From the NCBI RefSeq assembly GCF_026625125.1, contig NZ_CP113097.1:4140001-4204000 (forward strand): a stretch of 64,000 bases of DNA, read 5' to 3'. Positions 18,555 to 25,858 of this stretch are shown piece after piece. The stretch comes from Pseudomonas putida (GTDB lineage Bacteria; Pseudomonadota; Gammaproteobacteria; Pseudomonadales; Pseudomonadaceae). The notes under the pieces are model-generated. The model was not told the origin of the DNA. It saw nothing but the letters and a program-made list of their open reading frames with translations, and ran no database searches. The position numbers and the translations under genes are program-made. How positions within the stretch are numbered: the stretch's first letter is position 1; every line of letters begins with the position of its first letter.

Positions 18555-18727
18555 TGGTTGTTCTCCCGGCGCAAACGGCGCGCCTCTTCTTGCAGATAGC
18601 GACGACGGGCCAGCAGCGGCGCGGCGACATTCAGCGCCAGCACCGCCAGGCAGATGCCATAGGCCGACCACACGTACAGGCCATGGTGGCCCATGGCGAG
18701 AAAATCACCGAAGGTGGCAAAGCTCAT
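18551..18727 (-). CDS. ccmD: Heme exporter accessory protein CcmD
   Basis: The 58-residue protein has one transmembrane helix ([20 protein letters not shown]) and a strongly basic cytoplasmic tail ([17 protein letters not shown]), as in CcmD, which helps release holo-CcmE from CcmABC. The start MSFATFGDF overlaps the ccmC stop (ATGA). Confidence 0.92.
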   Translation of the reverse strand: MSFATFGDFLAMGHHGLYVWSAYGICLAVLALNVAAPLLARRRYLQEEARRLRRENNQ

Positions 18728-19491
18728 TGTGCGGCCCTCCGCCCCAGGCTGTTCAACACTTCGTCCTTGACCCAACTGGCGCGCGCCTCGCGCTTGAGCA
18801 CTTCAAGGCGCATGCGCAGCAACAGCACGGCACCGAAGAAGCAGTAGAAACCCAACACCGTGCACAGCAACGGCAGCCACATTTCTGCGGGCATTGCCGG
18901 CTTTTCGGTGAGGGTGAAGGTGGCGCCCTGGTGCAGGGTGTTCCACCACTCCACCGAGTACTTGATGATCGGGATGTTGACCACGCCGACGATTGCCAGC
19001 ACGGCGCACGCCTTGGCCGAGCTGTCACGATTACTGATCGCCTGGCCCAGCGCAATGATGCCGAAGTACAGGAAAAGCAGAATGAGCATGGACGTGAGGC
19101 GGGCGTCCCACACCCACCAGCTGCCCCAGGTCGGCTTGCCCCAGATGGCGCCGGTCACCAGCGCCACGGCGGTCATCCAGGCGCCGATGGGCGCGGCACA
19201 TTGCAGGGCCACGTCGGCCAGTTTCATCTTCCACACCAACCCCACTACCCCGGCGACTGCCAGCAGCACGTAGCAGGACTGCGCCAGCATCGCCGCCGGC
19301 ACATGAATGTAAATGATGCGGAAGCTGTTGCCTTGCTGGTAGTCCTGCGGGGCGAACGCCAGGCCCCAGGTGATACCGACCAGCAGCAGAAGCACGGCAG
19401 CGCCGGCCAGCCATGGCAGCATGCGGCCGCTGATGGCATAGAACCATTTCGGGGAGCCCAGCTTGTGGAACCACGTCCAGCTTATTTTCAT
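18724..19491 (-). CDS. ccmC: Heme transport protein CcmC
   Basis: The 255-residue protein has six TM helices and the tryptophan-rich periplasmic heme-binding motif [13 protein letters not shown] (near residue 125), flanked by conserved histidines (IYIHVPAAM). It loads heme onto CcmE. The start at 19491 ([14 protein letters not shown]) matches the family. A 46-bp gap separates it from ccmB, the only intergenic gap inside the operon. Confidence 0.95.
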   Translation of the reverse strand: MKISWTWFHKLGSPKWFYAISGRMLPWLAGAAVLLLLVGITWGLAFAPQDYQQGNSFRIIYIHVPAAMLAQSCYVLLAVAGVVGLVWKMKLADVALQCAAPIGAWMTAVALVTGAIWGKPTWGSWWVWDARLTSMLILLFLYFGIIALGQAISNRDSSAKACAVLAIVGVVNIPIIKYSVEWWNTLHQGATFTLTEKPAMPAEMWLPLLCTVLGFYCFFGAVLLLRMRLEVLKREARASWVKDEVLNSLGRRAAQ

Positions 19492-19537
19492 CAGGGTACA
19501 TCCAGGGTATTTGCCGGGCTTGAGAGCCCGGGACTCG

Positions 19538-20206
19538 TTATTCACCGACACTGATCTTCAGGCCGGCCGCTATCGCAAAGGGTGCCAGGGTTACAGCCAG
19601 GGCCGTCAGGCTGGCGAGCCAGAGCAGGTGGCCGGTGGCCGGCATATTCTGCAACGCCGCTTGCAACGCACCACTGCCCAGGATCAATACAGGGATATAC
19701 AACGGCAGTATCAGCAACGCCAGTAACAAACCACCGCGCTTCAGACCGACCGTCAGTGCCGCGCCCACCGCACCCAGCAGGCTCAATACCGGCGTGCCCA
19801 GCAGCAGGGAGCCGAGCAGCACCGGCAGGCAATGGCTCGGCAGCCCCAGCATCAGCGCCAGCAGCGGCGCCAACAATACCAGTGCCAGCCCGGAAAAGGT
19901 CCAGTGCGCCAGCACCTTGGCCAGCACCAGCAACGCCAGCGGGTGCGGCGACAGCACCCACTGCTCCAGCGAGCCATCCTCGAAGTCGCTGCGGAACAAG
20001 CCGTCCAGCGACAGCAGCACTGCCAACAGTGCCGCTACCCAGACCAGCCCAGGCGACAAGGTTTGCAACAATTGGCTTTCCGGGCCAACCGCTAAGGGAA
20101 ACAGCGCAACGACGATGGCAAAGAACACCAGGGGGTTGGCCAGCTCGGCAGGGCGACGGAACAGCAGGCGCGCTTCGCGACGCAACAGCGAAATGAATAC
20201 GCTCAT
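19538..20206 (-). CDS. ccmB: Heme exporter membrane subunit CcmB
   Basis: The 222-residue membrane protein has about six helices, starting [22 protein letters not shown] as in Ccm[21 protein letters not shown] is the conserved cytoplasmic loop. It is the permease partner of the CcmA ATPase, which drives release of holo-CcmE. ATGA overlap with ccmA. Confidence 0.95.
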   Translation of the reverse strand: MSVFISLLRREARLLFRRPAELANPLVFFAIVVALFPLAVGPESQLLQTLSPGLVWVAALLAVLLSLDGLFRSDFEDGSLEQWVLSPHPLALLVLAKVLAHWTFSGLALVLLAPLLALMLGLPSHCLPVLLGSLLLGTPVLSLLGAVGAALTVGLKRGGLLLALLILPLYIPVLILGSGALQAALQNMPATGHLLWLASLTALAVTLAPFAIAAGLKISVGE

Positions 20207-20835
20207 GCCGCCCATTGCCCCAGGTTCAGTTCACGGTAACCGTAGGGCTTGCGCTCCAGCGTGTGGTGGGTGGTCAGCACCACCGTGCCGCCCTGCTCGC
20301 AGTGGGCCGCCAGGTGCGCTTCCAACTGAGCCACCCCTTGCTTGTCCAGAGCGGTGAACGGTTCGTCGAGAATCCATAGCGGCGGGCAAGCCAGGTGCAG
20401 CCGGGCCAGGGCCACGCGGCGCTGCTGGCCAGCGGACAGGGTATGGCAGGGTACGTCTTCGAAACCGCGCAGCCCTACCGCCTCCAGCGCCGCCCAGATC
20501 GCCTCGCGGCTGGCCGGCTGGTGCAACGCGCACAGCCAGGTGAGATTTTCCTCGGCGCTGAGCAGGTCCTTGATGCCCGCAGCGTGGCCGATCCACAGCA
20601 GGATGCTGGCCAAAGCGTGACGCTGTTCGGCCAGTGGCTTGCCGCCCAGCAGAATCTGCCCGGCGGTAGGCTGCATCAAGCCGGCCAGCAGGCGCAGCAA
20701 GCTGGTCTTGCCGCTGCCATTGGGGCCGCTGATTTGCAGCATGTCGCCAGCGCCCAGCTCGAAATCGAGCTGCTCGAACAGCAGGCGCCAGTCGCGCTCG
20801 CAGGCCAAGCCTGCGGCTTGAAGGTGAAGGGTCAC
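20203..20835 (-). CDS. ccmA: Heme exporter ATP-binding subunit CcmA
   Basis: The 210-residue ABC ATPase has Walker [15 protein letters not shown] (residues ~39-52), signature [14 protein letters not shown], and Walker [14 protein letters not shown] with an H-loop (LTTHHTL). First gene of the ccmABCDEFGHI operon. It uses a GTG start with an AAGG element 8 bases upstream. Confidence 0.95.
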   Translation of the reverse strand: MTLHLQAAGLACERDWRLLFEQLDFELGAGDMLQISGPNGSGKTSLLRLLAGLMQPTAGQILLGGKPLAEQRHALASILLWIGHAAGIKDLLSAEENLTWLCALHQPASREAIWAALEAVGLRGFEDVPCHTLSAGQQRRVALARLHLACPPLWILDEPFTALDKQGVAQLEAHLAAHCEQGGTVVLTTHHTLERKPYGYRELNLGQWAA

Positions 20836-20867
20836 GGTTTCGCCTTATCATTGTCGGGCTTCGGGCC

Positions 20868-20911
20868 GGTGTTGGCTGCTACACGGGTGAACCCGCGTGG
20901 CAGCCAACACC
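20868..20911. repeat. Long hairpin between divergent ccmA and fliK-like genes
   Basis: Arms GGTGTTGGCTGC and GCAGCCAACACC (12 bp, perfect) extend through an inner near-perfect stem (CACGGG/CCCGCG) to a TGAA loop, about 20 bp of stem in all. It lies in the 203-bp divergent promoter gap. The CGGGTGAACCCGC core resembles another dispersed Pseudomonas repeat type, so it may be a REP-like insertion rather than an attenuator. Confidence 0.6.
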
Positions 20912-21038
20912 GCTCCAGAGCCCTTGTGTCTCAAGTCGCCCCGCGCGCTGCCGTTATACTGGCAACCACCGGCGCGCGGCATTATTACACGCGCTGCCGC
21001 GCTGCCAAGAGGCCGGGCTCGACAGGTTGTATACAATC

Positions 21039-22595
21039 ATGACTGAAATCAATAGTCTCGGCGCACAAACTGCGATCAACAGCCAAGCCATGAAGGCAGG
21101 CATGACCGGCGAGCTGCTGCGTCTGATCCAGGCACAGCCCGGCCTGCTGGCCCCCGGCGAGACCGCGCAGGCCGAGGTCGTGTCGATGCGCCAGGCAGGC
21201 CAGGAATTCCAGTTGGTGCTGCGCCTGATACAGGCCAACGGCGTGCAGACGCAATTGCAAGCCAATGCCAACCAGCCCCTGCCCCCCGGCAGCCAGGTCA
21301 CCGTCACCCAGCCCGAAAGCAACCGCCTGGCAATCATGCTGCAGCAGGCCAACGCCAGCCAGATCGCCACCCTTACTCGCCTGGACACCAGCAAAGTACC
21401 CGTCGGGACCCTGCTGCAGGGCAAAGTCCTGACCAACCAGGCACTGGCCCAGGCGCCTGGCCAAGCGCCGATCTACCGGGCGCTGGTCAGCCTGCTCAAC
21501 AGTGCACAGGCCGGCGCCACCTTGAGCGTCGACAGCCCGCGCCCACTGGCCATTGGCAGCCTGCTCAGCGCGTTGGTGCAAGGTGACCAGTCGCTGCGCT
21601 TCGTGCCGCTCAGTGGCAGGCAGGACCAACTGAGCATTGCCCAGCAGCTGCTGACCCAGCAAAACCGCCAGGCCTCGCTGCCCGGCCTGCTCAACGCGCT
21701 GCAACAGCTGACCCGCGACCCGAGCGCCGATGGCGAACTGCGCGCCAGTGCCGAACGCCTGTTGGCGGGCCTGCCGGACGCCCGGCAACTGAGCGACGCC
21801 AAAGGCGTGGCCCAGGCGCTGAACAACAGTGGCGCCTTTCTTGAAGCGAAATTGCTCGGCGGCTTCCCCGCCAGCATCGCCACAGACCTCAAGGCACACC
21901 TGCTGCGCCTGGTTGCCCAAGCCCCGGTCCTGCCGGCGGGCAGCCCCAACCTGGCACCCTCCAGCCTGGCCGTGACCATGCCGGCGCTGGCGCGCAGTGC
22001 CCTGGGCATGCTTGAACGGGTCAGCCCCAAGCCGCAGCCTGGGGCATTTCCGCTGCCATCGCGCTTGCTCAAGGCCTTGGAAGACGAAGGTGACCTGCAA
22101 CAACTGCTGCGCCTGGCTGCAGCTGCCGTTTCACGCTTGCAAAACCATGCCATGAGCAGCCTGCAACAAACCGGCACGCTGGAAAACGGCAACCTGCAGA
22201 CCACCTGGCAAACAGAAGTACCGATCCGCCACGGCCAGGAGTTCATCCCGCTGCAGGTCAAGATCCAGCGCGAGGAAACCCCGCAACAGCAGGCCGACCA
22301 ACAGCAGGAATCGCAAGACCCGCTGCAAGCCCTGTGGCGCCTGGAGCTCGCGTTCGACCTGTCGCCCCTTGGCCCGTTGCAAGTACAGGCACAATTGAGC
22401 CAAGGCCGCCTGAGCGGGCACCTGTGGGCAGAGCGCGAACCAACAGCCAGGCTCATCGACAGCCAGCTCGGTGCCTTGCGCAGTCGCCTGCTGGAACGCG
22501 GCCTGGACGTCGGTGACCTGGAATGCCACCCGGGCATCCCCCCTCAAGGCCCGCGCACACGGGTAGAGCAACGCTGGGTAGACGAAAACGCATGA
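21039..22595 (+). CDS. FliK-like flagellar hook-length control family protein (second copy)
   Basis: The 518-residue Gln/Leu/Ala-rich protein has a long variable N-terminus and a C-terminal FliK domain. The latter includes WRLELAFDLSPLGPLQVQAQL, GRLSGHLWAEREPTARLIDSQLGAL and LLERGLDVGDLECHPG (residues ~430-510), which in flagellar FliK contacts FlhB. It is distinct from the canonical fliK at 51330. The ATG at 21039 is taken; the alternative at 21027 is upstream in the same frame. Its stop overlaps the next gene by 4 bp (ATGA). It may tune substrate switching or be specialised for other export. Confidence 0.85.
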   Translation: MTEINSLGAQTAINSQAMKAGMTGELLRLIQAQPGLLAPGETAQAEVVSMRQAGQEFQLVLRLIQANGVQTQLQANANQPLPPGSQVTVTQPESNRLAIMLQQANASQIATLTRLDTSKVPVGTLLQGKVLTNQALAQAPGQAPIYRALVSLLNSAQAGATLSVDSPRPLAIGSLLSALVQGDQSLRFVPLSGRQDQLSIAQQLLTQQNRQASLPGLLNALQQLTRDPSADGELRASAERLLAGLPDARQLSDAKGVAQALNNSGAFLEAKLLGGFPASIATDLKAHLLRLVAQAPVLPAGSPNLAPSSLAVTMPALARSALGMLERVSPKPQPGAFPLPSRLLKALEDEGDLQQLLRLAAAAVSRLQNHAMSSLQQTGTLENGNLQTTWQTEVPIRHGQEFIPLQVKIQREETPQQQADQQQESQDPLQALWRLELAFDLSPLGPLQVQAQLSQGRLSGHLWAEREPTARLIDSQLGALRSRLLERGLDVGDLECHPGIPPQGPRTRVEQRWVDENA

Positions 22596-22936
22596 CACAG
22601 AAACCAACACGCCAGGCCATTGCCCTGACCTACGACGGGCAGCAGGCCCCGACCCTCAGCGCCAAGGGTGACGATGCGCTGGCCGAGGCCATCCTGGCCC
22701 TGGCCCGCGAGCACGAGGTACCGATCTACGAAAATGCCGAGCTTGTGCGCCTGCTGGCTCGCCTTGAGCTGGGCGAACAGATTCCTGAAGCGCTGTACCT
22801 GACCATCGCCGAAATCATTGCCTTCGCCTGGCAACTGCGCGGCCGTGTGCCGGCAGGCTTCGCCGACGACCCGGCAGCGCCCCGTGACGTCACGCCAACG
22901 CCGCTGGGCCTGCCCACGGGTGGTAGCGTTACCTGA
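22592..22936 (+). CDS. Stand-alone FlhB C-terminal-like export switch domain protein (FlhX-type)
   Basis: The 114-residue protein corresponds to the cytosolic FlhB domain after the cleavage site: AIALTYDGQQAPTLSAKGDD, EHEVPIYENAELVRLLARLELGEQIPEALYLTIAEIIAFAW aligns in order with canonical FlhB (YAVALQYD, AKGTDFIAL, ILESPALARAI, EIPAGLYLAVAQVLAYVF). The transmembrane half and the NPTH autocleavage motif are absent. Such proteins can substitute for FlhB-CC in other bacteria. Translationally coupled to the fliK-like gene. Confidence 0.87.
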   Translation: MTQKPTRQAIALTYDGQQAPTLSAKGDDALAEAILALAREHEVPIYENAELVRLLARLELGEQIPEALYLTIAEIIAFAWQLRGRVPAGFADDPAAPRDVTPTPLGLPTGGSVT

Positions 22937-22995
22937 CGCCGTTTGCCGCCCCGCTCCACCACCCTGTGCCCCTTCCTCGACAGAAGGGTAACCCC

Positions 22996-25719
22996 ATGCA
23001 GCCCGCCCCCTCCCCCAGCCCGGCCCTGATCCGCCAGGCGTTGAAAGGTGTACCGCGCCCCGACCTGCTGGCCCAGCAGGTACTTACCGACTGGCTCACC
23101 CCCCAGCGCGTGGCGCAATCGCCATTGCTGATCGACGTGGTCACGTTCCATTACCGGACCGAACCGGCGGGTGAAGGCCGCGCCAGTACCTATACCAAAG
23201 CGGTCATCACCCAGAAAATGAACCTGGTCGAAGCATTGCTCGCCAACTGGCAGGGCGAATCCGCGGCAGGCTACGGAGGTTTTCACTATGGCGACTGGGC
23301 AGGCCTCCCGCCACAGGACCCGTTGACCATCGTAGACAGGCTCGAGCCAATCGACCCGCTCTCCAACGCCTCGCCTTACCAAGTGTTCAACGGCTTGTAC
23401 ACGCGCACCGAGCCTGCCCGGTACGCACCGGACACGCGCTTGCCGATACGCGCCGAGGACTTTCAGACCGCGGCCTGGAAGCTGAATTTTCACACCCTGT
23501 TCAAACAGCAACTCGACACCTACTGGGAGCAGCAGCAAGCCCAGTACCGGCGGGCCATTCACATCGCCTTCATCGCCGCCTGCAACCGCCAGGTGGCGCA
23601 GGGAAGCCTGTCCGACGCCCAGCGCCGTCTGGTCTGGCGAGCTTGCGGCTTGCTGCCTTACGGCGACCTCAGTGTGTCGTTGCTCAACGTCTACGGTTAC
23701 ACCTCGACCGACATCCTGTACATCCAGCAGGGCACCGGCAGTGAGACCCTCCTGTACATCCCCGGCAACTCATCGCCCTTTCATGCGTTCCCCGACGCGC
23801 AAGCCATGAAGCACTGGTTTGCCCGCCAGTGCCAGGCCCCAGACAAACGCAGGGCGATGCTGGGGCACTTCGCCCGCGCCGACTGGCCCGACGGCCTGGA
23901 TTTCAGCGGCCTGCGCACGGCGTTGACGGGGCTGGGCCTGTACCCCGTCGCACATCGTTTCAGCGCCCATCACCCTGGCTTTGCCACCAGCGGCTACTGG
24001 GACCCGCAACAGATGATCGATTTCCGCCCAGATACCTATTCCCCTCCGATCACCAGCGACCTCTTCGAGCACCTTACCTTGCAGCGCAAGCAGCGCACCT
24101 ATGCCGATGCCGACAGCCAGATCACCAGCAACCATGAGGTCGACAAGTCCCGATGGGGCAATTACCTCACGCTGGTCACCGCCCTGCTGGCGCCCCTGGT
24201 CATCGTCCTGCCCGAGCTTGCGCCGCTGCTGGTGATCGGTGGCCTGGGCCAATTCAGCCTGGGCCTCGACCAGGCCATCAATGGCAAGAGCCTGGAGAGC
24301 AAGAACGCGGGTGTCGCCGACCAGACGTTCGGCTTGTTCAACGCCCTGCCCGTGGCCGGGCAGGGCTTAGCCAGGGAGGCAGCGGTGTTTCGATACTCCC
24401 GTCCAGGGTTCTTCGGCTCCGCCCGCGTTGCGGATTTGCTGGGCGCCCCGGTCGGCGCGGCGCCTGTTGCCCAGGCGAGCGATGCGGTGGAGCTGGCATT
24501 CCGGGCCCCGGCGGTCGTGTCCTCCAATAGCCTGGCGGCCGTGGTGACGCGCGTCGACGACAACCTTGAGCACCGCTTCATGGCATGGCTGCAGACGCCC
24601 AAGGGCGTGGTCGGTGAATGGGTCGAGTATGAGTTTGCCAGCGACAGCTTCGTCCGCGCCCGAGACACGCACATGATCGCTCCGCTGCGCTGGCGGCTCG
24701 CCGACGGCCAGGACACAGCCCTGACCCTGTCCACCCAGCGGCATATCGCCACCGACGTACAGCGCACCACCACCCTTCGGGCATTGGGTATCGACCTGGA
24801 GGTGCCCATCGACTACGCGCCTTATGAGCAACTGCAACGCACGCCGATCCCCCGGCTGATCAGCAGTGTCTGGTTGGGCGACAGTGTGTTGCAAGGCGAA
24901 TTCCTCGAAGCCCTGGTGCACAACACGCGCGTGGCCCGCATCACTGGTTACCGCTACCAGATACTGCTTTCGCAAAACGACCACCAGGTGTTTCAGCGCA
25001 ACATGCTGCTGCTGCGCGCGCGCGCGGTAGGCGCACAGCTGCTGCCCCTGGAAACGCAAGGCTTCTTCCGGGAATTCGCCCATTCAGCCTATTACCCGCA
25101 ATACCTGGCCGCCATCGCCGGCAATGGCGGCCCCGGCCGCAACCTTGCCTCCGCTTGCGACATCCTGCGGTACCGGTTGCTCAAGCACTATGGCGGGCTT
25201 TACCTGGATGCCGACGATCGGTTGCTGGACGCCAGCAGCGGCCAGTTCAGCCCTCCCCTGGCCAACCTGACACTCCAGACCACGGAGGATGGCCTGCTGC
25301 TCTCGCCACCGGTGTCGAACGACCAGTTGGGCATGTACGTCAAATTCAACAGCAGCATGATTGGCAGCCACCCGGGCAACCCGACGCTGGACGCAATTTC
25401 CGAAGAAATCCTGCGCCGCTACGGCCTGGAACCCGACTTCTACAACAGCCGCCCACACCCCCGCCAGGCGCCGCTGCTGTTCCAGGCCTATACCCGGCGC
25501 CTGAGCTTGTTGACCGGCCCAGCAGTGCTCAATGACGTAGTTGACCAACAGCTGCCGCTACTCAAACAGCTGCGGGAAATCTGCCATCTGCTGATGTCCC
25601 CGGTCTACGACATCCATGCAACGCTCAACCTGCGCCGGTTCCACGCAGTGCTGCAGCAGCACGTTCCGCTCGACAGGGTTGCGCGCATTGGCCGCGAGCA
25701 TAGCTGGGCCTACACCTGA
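22996..25719 (+). CDS. Dermonecrotic/TcdA-TcdB-type glycosyltransferase toxin, copy 1
   Basis: The 907-residue protein has an N-terminal DUF6543-like region (residues ~1-390; LLYIPGNSSPFHAF motif) and a hydrophobic hairpin LLAPLVIVLPELAPLLVIGGL (~395-425) that could insert in membranes. The C-terminal glycosyltransferase domain covers ~605-907. Catalytic signatures of the clostridial TcdA/TcdB GT44 type are visible: D722-I-L-R725 and, exactly 16 residues on, YLD738-A-D740, matching the D270/R273/D286/D288 spacing of TcdB. The protein ends in SWAYT, with a Trp close to the C-terminus. It is likely to transfer a sugar from UDP-sugar to a host or competitor target. ATG 22996 is preferred for its AGAAGGG element. 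There is no Sec signal. Confidence 0.85.
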   Translation: MQPAPSPSPALIRQALKGVPRPDLLAQQVLTDWLTPQRVAQSPLLIDVVTFHYRTEPAGEGRASTYTKAVITQKMNLVEALLANWQGESAAGYGGFHYGDWAGLPPQDPLTIVDRLEPIDPLSNASPYQVFNGLYTRTEPARYAPDTRLPIRAEDFQTAAWKLNFHTLFKQQLDTYWEQQQAQYRRAIHIAFIAACNRQVAQGSLSDAQRRLVWRACGLLPYGDLSVSLLNVYGYTSTDILYIQQGTGSETLLYIPGNSSPFHAFPDAQAMKHWFARQCQAPDKRRAMLGHFARADWPDGLDFSGLRTALTGLGLYPVAHRFSAHHPGFATSGYWDPQQMIDFRPDTYSPPITSDLFEHLTLQRKQRTYADADSQITSNHEVDKSRWGNYLTLVTALLAPLVIVLPELAPLLVIGGLGQFSLGLDQAINGKSLESKNAGVADQTFGLFNALPVAGQGLAREAAVFRYSRPGFFGSARVADLLGAPVGAAPVAQASDAVELAFRAPAVVSSNSLAAVVTRVDDNLEHRFMAWLQTPKGVVGEWVEYEFASDSFVRARDTHMIAPLRWRLADGQDTALTLSTQRHIATDVQRTTTLRALGIDLEVPIDYAPYEQLQRTPIPRLISSVWLGDSVLQGEFLEALVHNTRVARITGYRYQILLSQNDHQVFQRNMLLLRARAVGAQLLPLETQGFFREFAHSAYYPQYLAAIAGNGGPGRNLASACDILRYRLLKHYGGLYLDADDRLLDASSGQFSPPLANLTLQTTEDGLLLSPPVSNDQLGMYVKFNSSMIGSHPGNPTLDAISEEILRRYGLEPDFYNSRPHPRQAPLLFQAYTRRLSLLTGPAVLNDVVDQQLPLLKQLREICHLLMSPVYDIHATLNLRRFHAVLQQHVPLDRVARIGREHSWAYT

Positions 25720-25858
25720 GCGATCCACTGGCGGTTCGCCCGACTCGGCCCGGTTTGCCCAGGTTAGCGAACCCTGCGATGTACCTACATAAATAGCGCC
25801 ATTCCTACCTGCACGCAGGTCACCTTGGCCAGCCCTTACAGACTCAAAGGTGACCGTC

